DNA of 64,000 nucleotides, from positions 21,362-85,361 of the forward strand of contig CAILLK010000122.1 of assembly GCA_903835005.1 (NCBI GenBank). The letters are read 5' to 3'. The stretch comes from an uncultured Bacteroidota bacterium (GTDB taxonomy: Bacteria > Bacteroidota > Bacteroidia > Chitinophagales > Chitinophagaceae). Position 1 is the first letter of the stretch, and each line of letters begins with the position of its first letter. Under the pieces are notes generated by a model that saw only the letters and a list, made by a program, of their open reading frames with translations, did no database searches and had not been told where the DNA came from. Made by a program: the position numbers and the translations under genes. Positions 46,674-54,600 of this stretch are shown piece by piece.

Positions 46674-48011
46674 TTATAAAGCATAATACACGGTCTTCAA
46701 TAACCTGTAGCAAAGATCATCACCTATAACCCCTTCATGGCAGTAACGGGCAAGCAGTGTTGCCTCATGTACGAACCCGGCGCCTTTCAGCACTTTTTGA
46801 GATGCTATATTAGCTGGTCCCGTAAATGCCTCCAGCCTGTTCAATCCCAGGTGTTCAAATCCATATCGTACTATAGCCGCAACTGCCTCCTTCATGTAGC
46901 CCTTTTGCTTCATTGAGCTATCAGTCATTGTATAACCAATTTCAGCCCTTTTGTGTATTGTATACCAGTTATGGATACCGCAACGGCCAATTACTTTTCC
47001 TGTTTCTTTTTCTGTCAAGAGGAAGAGCCTGAAGGATATACGGTAGGTGGTCATTCCTTGCTGCCAGTTGCTTTTCTCAGTGGCTAATTCATCAGGCCCG
47101 CTGAGGCCCAGGAAACTGATTAAATCCTCATCGGCATAGGTGGTAAATAGTTCATTATAAATTTCCGGGGTCAGTTCTTTAAGCAGCATGCGTTCGGTTT
47201 CAATAATACGGGGTTTCACCTCTGGCTTTTTTGTTTCTGCCACCCCTCCGCCAAGGCTGAAAAGGAAAATATGCTGCTGTTCCGGAGTAGTCAGGATTTC
47301 GTCAGATGGCCCTTTCGGGGTAAATCCCGTTAGGCCTGCTTTTTTCAACGCTGCTATTTTTACCGGCATGTCCGTAGCAAAGTAGGTAATAGCCGGATAT
47401 TCAAATTCTTTGGTCTGGTGCAGTCCGACTATAGCCAGACCATCAGATAATATCGCCCAGGGATAGGGTGAAGTAAACCGGGATAAGGTTTTAAAACCCA
47501 GCAGTTGCCAGAATTCAATAGATTTTTCCAGATCAGCTACCGGATGTGCAAGCTCTCCAAAAAGCCCACAGGTCTTGTTCACATATTTTTCAGGCTTGAA
47601 ATAATCTTCAGGGTTCATTTGCAGCATACCCGGACCGGCTGGCTGCTCGAAACCTTCTATAATATTTACCAGGCTTATTGCCATGCCATCGGGCGACCGC
47701 AGTAGCCAACGCTTTACAGGGTCGGTTTTCTTTGGTTTCATTTCAAATTTTATCCCTTTCTGCACAAGGTCAGCGGTAACTTTATCTATATCTTTTACAT
47801 AGTAGGTGAGCGCAAGGTAGGGCTTGGCATCTTTACGCAGCATAATCAGCACCACCCCATCCGTAATCTGGATCCATGGAAAGGGCCATTCCGCACGGTA
47901 TAGTTCTTTATACCCGAGTTTCTTATAGCAAGCCAGCGACTTTTCAAGGTCGGGGGTGGTGATGGTAAAAGCGGTTATTTCGCCGAGTATGGGGGTTGGG
48001 AGGTTTTGCAT
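46674..48011 (-). CDS. VOC-VOC-GNAT fusion protein
   Basis: A 445-residue three-domain protein. Residues about 10-125 and 145-255 are glyoxalase/VOC-type domains (ITAFTITTPDLEKSLACYKKL and LAHPVADLEKSIEFWQLLG), each with the usual betaalphabetabetabeta pattern. Residues about 270-440 are a GNAT acetyltransferase of the RimJ/RimL type (IETERMLLKELTPE, IGRCGIHNW, RAEIGYTM, KGYMKEAVAAIV, GFEHLGLNRLEAFTGPANIASQKVLKGAGF). VOC domains bind metals or small toxins and GNATs acetylate amines, so a resistance or modification role is possible, but no substrate can be named. It overlaps no gene and lies 21 bases downstream of the SRPBCC gene in the same operon. Confidence 0.88.
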   Translation of the reverse strand: MQNLPTPILGEITAFTITTPDLEKSLACYKKLGYKELYRAEWPFPWIQITDGVVLIMLRKDAKPYLALTYYVKDIDKVTADLVQKGIKFEMKPKKTDPVKRWLLRSPDGMAISLVNIIEGFEQPAGPGMLQMNPEDYFKPEKYVNKTCGLFGELAHPVADLEKSIEFWQLLGFKTLSRFTSPYPWAILSDGLAIVGLHQTKEFEYPAITYFATDMPVKIAALKKAGLTGFTPKGPSDEILTTPEQQHIFLFSLGGGVAETKKPEVKPRIIETERMLLKELTPEIYNELFTTYADEDLISFLGLSGPDELATEKSNWQQGMTTYRISFRLFLLTEKETGKVIGRCGIHNWYTIHKRAEIGYTMTDSSMKQKGYMKEAVAAIVRYGFEHLGLNRLEAFTGPANIASQKVLKGAGFVHEATLLARYCHEGVIGDDLCYRLLKTVYYAL

Positions 48012-48032
48012 TGCAGAAGATTTAGAAAGTGG

Positions 48033-48473
48033 TTAATTTCTTTCTGCAAATCTCTTAAAATTTTCCAGCCATTTCTGCGTTTGTTTCCTGAATATGCCGG
48101 GGAAAACACTAGCTATAAGCCGCGATGTCCAGTCTCCATACTTTGTATAGTGTATCTCTGTGGTCCATTGCGTACTGACCGGGCTCACCGGTTTGAAACG
48201 GTAGGTAGCTGTGTTGTGCGTTTGTTTGTGCTCATAAAGGGCAGTCATTTCATCGGGCAGGTTTTTCAACAGTATGGTTTCCGTCATTTCTATTATGCTT
48301 TTACCCGCCCGAATTTTAATTGCAGATTTAGATCCTTTGGCTCCCTGCTTACCACTGATGGGGGTGGTGCTTATAAATCCATCCTGCCATTCTTTAAGAT
48401 TTTTAGGGTTGTCAAACAGACGCATCACCTGGGCGATGGGTTTATGGATAATGACTGTGCAGGTAAACTTCAT
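48033..48473 (-). CDS. SRPBCC (START-like) family protein
   Basis: A 146-residue protein with a polyketide cyclase/START-like fold: opening strand KFTCTVIIHKPIAQVMRLFD, the NPKNLKEWQDGF turn, long central strands and a C-terminal amphipathic helix (FRKQTQKWLENFKRFAER) that closes the hydrophobic pocket. SRPBCC proteins bind lipids or other hydrophobic ligands; no ligand can be inferred. It is upstream of the VOC-GNAT fusion (21-base gap) and probably co-transcribed with it. Confidence 0.88.
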   Translation of the reverse strand: MKFTCTVIIHKPIAQVMRLFDNPKNLKEWQDGFISTTPISGKQGAKGSKSAIKIRAGKSIIEMTETILLKNLPDEMTALYEHKQTHNTATYRFKPVSPVSTQWTTEIHYTKYGDWTSRLIASVFPGIFRKQTQKWLENFKRFAERN

Positions 48474-48505
48474 CAGATAAAATTACACTTCCGGAGGCAG
48501 AAATT

Positions 48506-48538
48506 TTTAAAAAAACCCACCAGGTAAGCCTGATGGGT
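48506..48538 (-). terminator. Intrinsic terminator of the guaA operon
   Basis: On the minus strand, a 10-bp stem with one mismatch (48515-48524 with 48529-48538, 4-base loop) is followed by a T-run. It lies 30 bases past the guaA stop. Confidence 0.88.
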
Positions 48539-48568
48539 ATAAAGATTTAAAGTTGATTACAATTATTG

Positions 48569-50110
48569 TTACTCCCACTCAATAGTAGCCGGGGGCTTGC
48601 TGCTTATGTCGTATACCACACGGTTGATACCCCTCACCCTGTTGATGATATCATTTGATATCCGGGCAAGTAAATCGTAGGGCAGATGCGCCCAGTCGGC
48701 GGTCATACCATCTACCGAGGTTACGGCCCGCAGGGCGCAGGTATATTCATAAGTCCGTTCATCGCCCATTACCCCTACACTTTGCACCGGCAGCAGTATA
48801 GCTCCGGCCTGCCACACATGCTTATACATGCCGCTGTCGCGCAAATGCTGGATATAGATGGCATCTGCTTCCTGAAGCATCTTTACTTTCTCTTCCGATA
48901 CCGGACCAAGAATACGTATGCCCAGACCCGGGCCAGGAAATGGATGGCGGCCAATGAATATATCATCAATTCCCAGCTCCCGGCCCACACGACGCACTTC
49001 GTCTTTAAACAATAATCGCAATGGCTCTATTAGAGAGAGGTGCATTTTGTCCGGCAATCCGCCCACATTGTGGTGCGACTTGATGGTAGCCGATGGCCCG
49101 CCATGTACCGACATTGATTCTATAACATCGGGATATATGGTGCCTTGCCCCAGAAAGGAAACATCCTTCAGTTTTATGGCCTCTTCATTGAAAATCTCTA
49201 TGAATAAGCCACCTATAATTTTTCTTTTCTTTTCAGGGTCCGATACATCTGCCAGTTGGCTGTAAAAACGCTGGCGGGCATCAATGCCCTTGGTATTTAA
49301 TCCAAGGTGTTTGTATCCTTCCAGTACCTGCTCAAATTCGCCCTTGCGCAGCAGTCCGTTATCTACAAATATGCAATAGAGGTTATCGCCTATAGCTTTA
49401 TGTATGAGGGTAGCGGCAACCGTAGAATCAACTCCGCCACTCAGTGCCATCACTACTTTATTATTGCCTGCCTGCTGCTTAATGCGGGCTACCGTTTCTT
49501 GTATAAAGGCAGCCGGTGTCCAGTCCTGTTTGCAATGGCAAATATCAACGATGAAGTTTTTATATACCTGCCTGCCATCCGTGCTGTGTGTTACTTCCGG
49601 ATGAAACTGTATGGCACGGACAATGTTCCGGGCATAAGCCTCACTGCTCTTGTAGGCCGCTACCGGAATGCTATCCGTTCGTGCAAGAATAGTAAAACCT
49701 TCAGGCAGTTTCTTAATTGTATCGCTGTGGCTCATCCATACCTGAGAACCCTGGGGTATATCAGTGAACAAAGGATCATGCTCAATATCCTGCAGGTGGG
49801 CTCGGCCATATTCGCGGTGTGTCGATTGGCCCACTTCTCCACCGGCCTGCTTTGCCAGCATCTGAGCGCCATAGCATACTGCCAGCACCGGCAGATGATC
49901 GGCCATACTCTTTACATCAGGCATCGGCGCCAGCGGATCATTTACCGAAAACGGGCTTCCTGAGAGAATGATGCCTTTTAAAGAGCTGTCATACACAACC
50001 GGCTTGGTACAAGGCTGTATCTCACAATAAACATTAAGTTCACGGATATTGCGCGCTATAAGCTGCGTAAACTGTGAACCAAAATCAAGAATCAGAATTT
50101 TGTCGTTCAT
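48569..50110 (-). CDS. guaA: GMP synthase (glutamine-hydrolysing)
   Basis: A 513-residue bifunctional enzyme converting XMP to GMP. The N-terminal class I amidotransferase has its nucleophile at Cys 79 (AVCYGAQML) and the partner His-Glu in FHPEVTHS; the synthetase has the PP-loop [12 protein letters not shown] and the C-terminal dimerisation block with KPPATIEWE. It is the second gene of an operon with the small DUF3467 gene (9 bases apart) and ends at the hairpin terminator 48506-48538. Confidence 0.97.
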   Translation of the reverse strand: MNDKILILDFGSQFTQLIARNIRELNVYCEIQPCTKPVVYDSSLKGIILSGSPFSVNDPLAPMPDVKSMADHLPVLAVCYGAQMLAKQAGGEVGQSTHREYGRAHLQDIEHDPLFTDIPQGSQVWMSHSDTIKKLPEGFTILARTDSIPVAAYKSSEAYARNIVRAIQFHPEVTHSTDGRQVYKNFIVDICHCKQDWTPAAFIQETVARIKQQAGNNKVVMALSGGVDSTVAATLIHKAIGDNLYCIFVDNGLLRKGEFEQVLEGYKHLGLNTKGIDARQRFYSQLADVSDPEKKRKIIGGLFIEIFNEEAIKLKDVSFLGQGTIYPDVIESMSVHGGPSATIKSHHNVGGLPDKMHLSLIEPLRLLFKDEVRRVGRELGIDDIFIGRHPFPGPGLGIRILGPVSEEKVKMLQEADAIYIQHLRDSGMYKHVWQAGAILLPVQSVGVMGDERTYEYTCALRAVTSVDGMTADWAHLPYDLLARISNDIINRVRGINRVVYDISSKPPATIEWE

Positions 50111-50119
50111 TAAAACATT

Positions 50120-50437
50120 TTAAGCCTGCGCTGTTGGCGCTCCGAAATTAAATGGCATTGCTGTGGTCTCCTGATCTTTTATGGTGCCGTACTGGGCTTC
50201 AAAGCGTTTCACATTATCTATGAGCGCCTTCATCAGCCTTTTGGCATGCTGCGGAGTCATTACGATACGCGATTTTACTTTTGCCTTGGGCACATTGGGC
50301 ATCACGTTCACAAAATCAATTACAAATTCAGCGAAAGAGTGTGTAATTATTGCCAGGTTGGCATAGGAGCCGTCGGCCATTTCTTCGCTCAGTTCAATAT
50401 TCAGTTGCTGTTCAGGTACTATTGCTTGATCTGCCAT
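50120..50437 (-). CDS. DUF3467 family protein
   Basis: A 105-residue protein of the DUF3467 family, common in Bacteroidota and some other phyla. Conserved blocks are LNIELSEEMADGSYANLAII, HSFAEFVIDFVNVMP, VKSRIVMTPQHAKRLMKAL and a polar tail. The function is unknown; in many genomes it sits beside nucleotide or transcription genes. The start at 50437 follows homologues; the frame stays open upstream to 50587, but that part is not protein-like. Operon with guaA. Confidence 0.9.
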   Translation of the reverse strand: MADQAIVPEQQLNIELSEEMADGSYANLAIITHSFAEFVIDFVNVMPNVPKAKVKSRIVMTPQHAKRLMKALIDNVKRFEAQYGTIKDQETTAMPFNFGAPTAQA

Positions 50438-50473
50438 ATTTTTTAGTTTATCAGGTTGCGAAATTAGGCTTAT

Positions 50474-50682
50474 TAAGTGATAAGTTGAAAAGTTGATAAA
50501 GCAGAATGAAAGGTTAGTGGGCAGATAAGATGTTGTATGGTGCACCCTGAAACTACTATACGTGAAACATGTTTGCGTATACTGCACAGTCGGCAGGTAT
50601 AGCTACGCTCTTCAGGAATTTAGAAAATATAAAATATTATTGATTGCGATCTGGCTTATCAACATTTCAACTTATCAACTTA
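50474..50682. repeat. Inverted repeat pair flanking a hairpin, MITE-like
   Basis: The left arm (about 50474-50499, TAAGTGATAAGTTGAAAAGT and on) and the right arm (50656-50682, read in reverse: TAAGTTGATAAGTTGAAATG and on) match over about 27 bases with one extra base and one or two substitutions. The 155-base spacer contains a strong palindrome at 50557-50581 (TATACG ... AAACATGTTT ... CGTATA). It lies between the DUF3467 and gldD promoters. Could be a MITE remnant or chance overlap of low-complexity intergenic text. Confidence 0.5.
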
Positions 50683-50703
50683 GAATCCTATCCTATATCC
50701 CCT

Positions 50704-50711
50704 TACCTTTG
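50704..50711 (+). promoter_or_regulatory. -7 box abutting gldD
   Basis: TACCTTTG, exact TAnnTTTG, only 6 bases before the gldD ATG at 50718; the transcript would be leaderless. Confidence 0.5.
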
Positions 50712-50717
50712 GGTATT

Positions 50718-51338
50718 ATGTACCGTATTGCGATAGCAACAGTTGCTTTAATTTTTATGATCACCTCGTGCAGGCCGCCGGTTTTTCCACCAAAACCGCA
50801 GGGGTATTTTAAAATTGATACTCCTGCCACACATAAGTACAGGCTTTTTGCCCGCGATGGTTTCCCGTACTCTTTCGAATACCCGGTTTATAGTGAGGTT
50901 ATTGATGATACGGTACCACAGGGCGGCATGAAATTTGAACCCTACTGGATCAATATCAATTTCCCGGAGCTGGGAGGTGTAATTAATATTACTTATAAAG
51001 AAATAACTCCGGCTCATCCGTTTATGGACCTGGTAATTGAATCCGACAACTTGTCTTTTTATCATCACGATAAAGCCGACGATATAGTATCTTATGTGTT
51101 CCGTATCAATGACCGGAATGTGAGCGGAATACTCTATACCGTGCTGGGCAATGCTGCTACCCGGTACCAGTTTACGGCTACCGATTCGGTTAAAAACTTT
51201 TTGAGGGGTGCACTATACTTTAATGTCACCCCCAATGCCGATTCACTCAAACCCGCTACCGATTTCCTGGAAAAAGATATAAAACACCTTCTCGAAACGT
51301 TGAAATGGAGAGATAGAAGGGAGTTGAGCCTAAAGTAA
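50718..51338 (+). CDS. gldD: Gliding motility lipoprotein GldD
   Basis: A 206-residue lipoprotein (lipobox ITSC, Cys 18). The family signature is clear: PKPQGYFKIDTPATHKY, FPYSFEYPVYSEV, a WININFPELGG strand, and the C-terminal FNVTPNADSLKPATDFL followed by DIKHLLETLKWR. GldD is required for gliding motility and is associated with the type IX secretion apparatus in Flavobacterium. The start at 50718 gives the lipoprotein signal; the open frame upstream to 50562 is not conserved text. Its presence, with the T9SS substrates at 7.9-18.4 and 36.4 kb, shows that the organism encodes gliding/T9SS functions, although the core Gld and Spr genes are outside the window. Confidence 0.93.
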   Translation: MYRIAIATVALIFMITSCRPPVFPPKPQGYFKIDTPATHKYRLFARDGFPYSFEYPVYSEVIDDTVPQGGMKFEPYWININFPELGGVINITYKEITPAHPFMDLVIESDNLSFYHHDKADDIVSYVFRINDRNVSGILYTVLGNAATRYQFTATDSVKNFLRGALYFNVTPNADSLKPATDFLEKDIKHLLETLKWRDRRELSLK

Positions 51339-51384
51339 CATTTAGATACTTTCGCTGTTTCGGATCAGGTAAACGCTAATTATA

Positions 51385-51558
51385 CTACTTGCTCCCGCCT
51401 GCTGCTTTCGACAGAACATATAGGATCAACCCCACTACCAGAACCGCAATAAAAATACCCACACTTATACCTGTTTTAAAGATAGCGCCTATAACCTGGC
51501 AACTACTAAGCATTGTGAGCAGGACCACCACCAGAAAAAACGAGGTTCTTTTTATCAT
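51385..51558 (-). CDS. Small 57-residue membrane lipoprotein
   Basis: From an ATG at 51558 to a TAG at 51385-51387. The product has a lipobox MLSSC (Cys 20) followed by one transmembrane helix (VGIFIAVLVVGLILYVLS) and a short basic tail ending in GGSK. The lipidated Cys plus helix suggests a small envelope protein. It is 8 bases after the YtxH-like gene, so the two form an operon. Similar tiny lipoproteins occur in Bacteroidota; function unknown. Confidence 0.65.
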   Translation of the reverse strand: MIKRTSFFLVVVLLTMLSSCQVIGAIFKTGISVGIFIAVLVVGLILYVLSKAAGGSK

Positions 51559-51566
51559 TGTAAGGC

Positions 51567-51878
51567 TTATACAAGCTGGTTCTTAATATTCCTTTTGATT
51601 CTGGAAGCGCTAGCCGAAGTGCCTTCCAGTATGGCTTCAATACGTGAGCGGGCATCATCGCTCAGCCCTTCAATTTCATTGCTCAGCAGGTCTTTCAGAT
51701 CATCCAGGGTATCGGCAGTACCATTGTTAATACGGGCTAATTTGTTTTTGAGTGTTTTAGCATTTTTCCGGGCTGTTTCTTCCAGCTCCTGCCTCATTTG
51801 GTTGGCTTTATCAGATGATAGCAATAATACCGCTGCCAAACCCAGGGCCGCAAACAGAACATATTTTGTCATATTCAT
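51567..51878 (-). CDS. YtxH-like small membrane protein
   Basis: A 103-residue protein with one N-terminal transmembrane helix (KYVLFAALGLAAVLLL) followed by a long coiled, Lys/Glu-rich helix (KANQMRQELEETARKNAKTL, then LKDLLSNEIEGLSDDARSRI). This matches the YtxH/general-stress-protein-like group in size and layout. Such proteins are often stress-inducible and membrane-attached; no catalytic function is known. Operon with the small lipoprotein downstream; a -7 box at 51937-51944 lies about 60 bases upstream. Confidence 0.7.
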   Translation of the reverse strand: MNMTKYVLFAALGLAAVLLLSSDKANQMRQELEETARKNAKTLKNKLARINNGTADTLDDLKDLLSNEIEGLSDDARSRIEAILEGTSASASRIKRNIKNQLV

Positions 51879-51936
51879 AAAATTGTTTTTTAAGTTTTAA
51901 AATAGATAATCTGTTTTTGATTGCTTTAATCTGCAA

Positions 51937-51944
51937 CAAAGGTA
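51937..51944 (-). promoter_or_regulatory. -7 box for the YtxH/lipoprotein operon
   Basis: Minus-strand TACCTTTG, exact TAnnTTTG, with a leader of about 50 bases. Confidence 0.5.
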
Positions 51945-52131
51945 GCCGGCTGCCCCTGTGCAGTTGTTACATCATTACCGCTATGAATTACATGATTTAC
52001 ATATAGCGGTTTCAGTGCAATCTGCTTCGCTGACAAACAACCATGATAGTACTATTGTAAAAACCATGCCACCAGATGTTCAATATTCAGGCTTTATGAA
52101 ATTATGAGTTGTTTTACAATAGATATAATCC

Positions 52132-52139
52132 TACTTTTG
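52132..52139 (+). promoter_or_regulatory. -7 box of the original tRNA-Arg gene
   Basis: TACTTTTG, exact TAnnTTTG, 20 bases before the tRNA fragment at 52160. It still points at the disrupted gene. Confidence 0.55.
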
Positions 52140-52159
52140 CACTCCGAAATTAAGTTTCC

Positions 52160-52190
52160 GGTCCCGTAGTTCAATGGATAGAATAGAAGT
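52160..52190 (+). pseudogene. 5' half of a tRNA-Arg gene
   Basis: GGTCCCGTAGTTCAATGGAT and the next 11 bases give an acceptor strand, a complete D-arm and the start of the anticodon stem (AGAAGT), then the text changes abruptly at about 52191. The missing 3' half is not seen downstream. The intact tRNA-Arg at 52384 has the same layout but a different sequence. The break near the anticodon loop is where many tyrosine-recombinase elements integrate, so this is best read as the left end of an integrated element. Confidence 0.75.
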
Positions 52191-52383
52191 ATCTTAAAAG
52201 ACTGGGCTAAATGAATTGATAATCAACATTTTATGTTGCTTAAAAAAGCAGGGTGGAACACAAATGGAACACTTTTTAGTCTGAAAACACGCTGATGTGC
52301 TTCTTAAAGTTACGAAATTTTGAACGTTTTTTAAAATAAAAGTTGAATGTAGTTTGGTTTTTTTGTAGTTCTTTTGATTTTTT
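52191..52383. other. Candidate left end of an integrated element
   Basis: Between the tRNA fragment and the complete tRNA lie 193 AT-rich bases without a gene. TGGAACAC occurs twice in direct orientation (52254-52261 and 52265-52272), 11 bases apart, as expected for arm-type integrase binding sites. No integrase gene is present in the window. Confidence 0.45.
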
Positions 52384-52455
52384 GGCCCTGTAGTTAAATG
52401 GATATAACCGGAGTTTCCTAAACTTCTATTATGAGTTCGATTCTCGTCGGGGCCA
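52384..52455 (+). tRNA. tRNA-Arg(CCU)
   Basis: Folds as a full cloverleaf: acceptor GGCCCTG with CGGGGCC (one G-T pair), a D-stem GTTA/TAAC, anticodon stem GGAGT/ACTTC with loop TTCCTAA (anticodon CCT), a 4-base variable loop, T-stem ATGAG/CTCGT with loop TTCGATT, and discriminator A. CCA is not encoded. It probably replaces the split gene at 52160. It has no obvious promoter of its own. Confidence 0.8.
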
Positions 52456-52544
52456 CACGACCTGTAAGGTTTTTAGAGAAAAGACAATCAGAAATGGTTG
52501 TCTTTTTTCGTTATAAAATACCACCTTTACATAAAGCTAAATTG

Positions 52545-53105
52545 ATGGATAACACGGAGCAATTTTGTAAGATAGTTAGGGAAAGGTCTAAGGAACACCA
52601 ACGGGCAATTTTTGTTCTTTCAGGAAACGGCTTACAGGGTCAGGTAATGTCAATTTTAAGACAAGAATTAGACTCAATGGTTAGGGTGATTTTTTTGCTT
52701 AGTCAAGATATGGATGAAAGAGAACATTTAATTAATCTTATGTTATCGGGTCAAAAGTGGAAACTAACAAGTAATGCTAATGTAACAGATAGACAAATGG
52801 TTGATTTGGCAGACAAACTTAATGGTTGGACAAAATCGGTTTATAAATTTGGTTGTGCGTTTATTCATCTTTCATCATTTCATAGCTATACTACCAATGA
52901 CCCATTTAAAGACATTTCAATTGATGAAATCAATTCTGTTAAATCACACCTAAATAATTATCACGGTTTTCCAATGGCAAGTGATTTGACTATGCAAACC
53001 ATTTCAATGTATCTACCAATGGTTTTTGATAAAATATCAAGTAATTTGGAGTGCTATGTTCAATACTTAGAAGGAAGGAACACTACTGTAATTAGCAATT
53101 TGTAG
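52545..53105 (+). CDS. Hypothetical protein, HEPN-neighbour in the tRNA-Arg islet
   Basis: A 186-residue helical, soluble protein. The start at 52545 (MDNTEQFCKIVRERSKEHQR) is chosen because the upstream ATG at 52431 lies inside the tRNA gene. Two blocks stand out: LSGNGLQGQVMSILRQELDSM and, later, KLNGWTKSVYKFGCAFIHLSSFHSY, a helix with several small and His residues. The latter is reminiscent of the helical core of HEPN or abortive-infection-like families, but the catalytic Rx4-6H motif is not evident. The coding sequence is AT-rich (far more than the guaA region). It is followed by the HEPN gene (44-base gap with its own -7 box), so they may act together. Confidence 0.65.
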   Translation: MDNTEQFCKIVRERSKEHQRAIFVLSGNGLQGQVMSILRQELDSMVRVIFLLSQDMDEREHLINLMLSGQKWKLTSNANVTDRQMVDLADKLNGWTKSVYKFGCAFIHLSSFHSYTTNDPFKDISIDEINSVKSHLNNYHGFPMASDLTMQTISMYLPMVFDKISSNLECYVQYLEGRNTTVISNL

Positions 53106-53124
53106 TTTCTAAAAAAAGTTGAAA

Positions 53125-53132
53125 TATATTTG
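53125..53132 (+). promoter_or_regulatory. -7 box for the HEPN gene
   Basis: TATATTTG, exact TAnnTTTG, with a TTTG about 22 bases upstream as possible -33 element; 17 bases before the ATG at 53150. A similar AAGTTGAATGTAGTTTGGTTT stretch lies at 52336-52356. Confidence 0.5.
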
Positions 53133-53149
53133 GTTTTAAATTTTTAACT

Positions 53150-53794
53150 ATGACAAGAGCGCAAATAATTGAAAAGTTTGAAGAACTAATTAAAAGTGCC
53201 TCTGTCATATATGAAGAGACGATTGCTCAAGGCGAAAAACCAATAATACATTCTCCGCCTTATTTTAAACTTCTATCTTCTACAAAAATGTTATTTTCAT
53301 ACTTGGAGTCTTCCATTTATCTTAGTTTAATAGAACAATACTGTTCAAATAAACTTAACGCAGGAATACTAAAAGGAATATTAGAATCGGGCAAACAAGA
53401 ATTTGAAGCTGGTTTTTTAAGTCATCCAAAAATATTAATTACAGCCGAATCTATTGAGACCCTTATTGAACAAGCGGAATATTTACTATCAGAAGATTTT
53501 AAAGATGCTGCCTGCACGTTAGCTGGCGGAACATTAGAATTAACTTTGAAAAGTTTGCTAAAAAATAAGTATCCACAGGTATTATTTAACTTTAATTCTG
53601 GGATTGATGATACAAATAAAAAATTGCTTGAAGTCAAGGCGTATGATAGTTCAACTTATAAACTAATTGATGGTTATAGAGTATTAAGAAACTGGGCATC
53701 ACACGGTAAGTATGAACAATACAATAGTGATAAAGTAAAGGAATTTATTTTCTTTCTAAGAAATTTTATCAGTAACCATTATGCACTAAAATAA
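53150..53794 (+). CDS. HEPN domain protein
   Basis: A 214-residue all-alpha protein in two parts. The N-terminal part (about 1-110) is a helical region of unknown function. The C-terminal part (about 115-212) is HEPN-like: ACTLAGGTLELTLKSLLKN, then YKLIDGYRVLRNWASHGKY and a final helix FIFFLRNFISNHY. The segment RNWASH fits the HEPN RNase motif (Arg, four residues, His). HEPN proteins are frequent RNase toxins or abortive-infection effectors. The DUF2971 gene begins 32 bases downstream, and both are AT-rich. A role in defence is an inference from domain and location. Confidence 0.75.
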   Translation: MTRAQIIEKFEELIKSASVIYEETIAQGEKPIIHSPPYFKLLSSTKMLFSYLESSIYLSLIEQYCSNKLNAGILKGILESGKQEFEAGFLSHPKILITAESIETLIEQAEYLLSEDFKDAACTLAGGTLELTLKSLLKNKYPQVLFNFNSGIDDTNKKLLEVKAYDSSTYKLIDGYRVLRNWASHGKYEQYNSDKVKEFIFFLRNFISNHYALK

Positions 53795-53826
53795 CAATTC
53801 TCATTCTTTGCGCAAAATATTAATAA

Positions 53827-54600
53827 ATGACTGAACAAGAAAATAGGGATTTAGTAATTAAACGAATGGAAGAATTTGGTCTTGTGGCACACGACCTCTT
53901 AACACCTGTTTATAAATACCGCACAATTGAAAAAGCTAAACAAATTCTTACAACTACTAAAATAGGTTTTCCAAATGCGCTACAATTAAGGGAGTGTGAT
54001 AAATTAGAACTACATAAATCACTACTTGATTTGGATTTTTCAGATGAAGAAATCAGAAAACATTTGGCGTATTTAGAAATTAATCAAACGGTAGAATATT
54101 TCAGGGAAAATATGCTATCAGATAGCCTTGAATATTTTACAACAAATGTTGGTATATTATCACTTGGTAAAACAGCAACTAATCCACCACTATGGGAAAG
54201 ATATGGTGAGATGCATAAAGGCGTTTGTTTAGGGTTTATGCTACCTCCAGCACAAATTTCGGAACATTTGGCATTCTATGTTAATTATCCCCTTCAACCC
54301 AAAAAAGTAAAAATTATAGATAAGGACACAGGGAGTATTTCATCCCCTGAAATTTACTACTGGTTATGCACCAAGCACAAAGATTTTGAACCTGAACAAG
54401 AAGTTAGGGTTATTAGTGAAAATTTTTCCGGACTTGCAACTTTTAAAAAAGATATGCTTGTTGAAATAATTTTAGGTAGGGACACTACTAAAACTGAATA
54501 CGATTTATTTTCACAATTAGCTATTGATAACGGTTACACCGCTAAGATTAATAAAATTGTAGTTGATGATGAAATTTTTGGACTACAAATTGTTGATTAG
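53827..54600 (+). CDS. DUF2971 family protein
   Basis: A 257-residue protein of the DUF2971 family. The hallmarks are the YKYRTIEKAKQIL opening, the LWERYGEMHKGVCLGF block and the later WLCTKHKDFEPEQEVRVI and AKINKIVVDD segments. The family is widespread, of unknown function, and often encoded in mobile islands and near defence genes. The start at 53827 (MTEQENRD) follows the HEPN gene by 32 bases, so the two are likely one operon. AT-rich coding sequence. 433 bases without a gene separate it from the erythromycin-esterase-like gene. Confidence 0.82.
   Translation: MTEQENRDLVIKRMEEFGLVAHDLLTPVYKYRTIEKAKQILTTTKIGFPNALQLRECDKLELHKSLLDLDFSDEEIRKHLAYLEINQTVEYFRENMLSDSLEYFTTNVGILSLGKTATNPPLWERYGEMHKGVCLGFMLPPAQISEHLAFYVNYPLQPKKVKIIDKDTGSISSPEIYYWLCTKHKDFEPEQEVRVISENFSGLATFKKDMLVEIILGRDTTKTEYDLFSQLAIDNGYTAKINKIVVDDEIFGLQIVD

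Noticed and set aside
52160..52455. A single tRNA-Arg interrupted by an intron of about 190 bases
   Set aside because: The downstream part is a complete tRNA by itself with a matching acceptor stem, so a split gene by integration plus a second tRNA is simpler.
52431..52544. Upstream start of the first islet gene
   Set aside because: The ATG lies inside the tRNA-Arg gene, so the in-frame ATG at 52545 is used instead.
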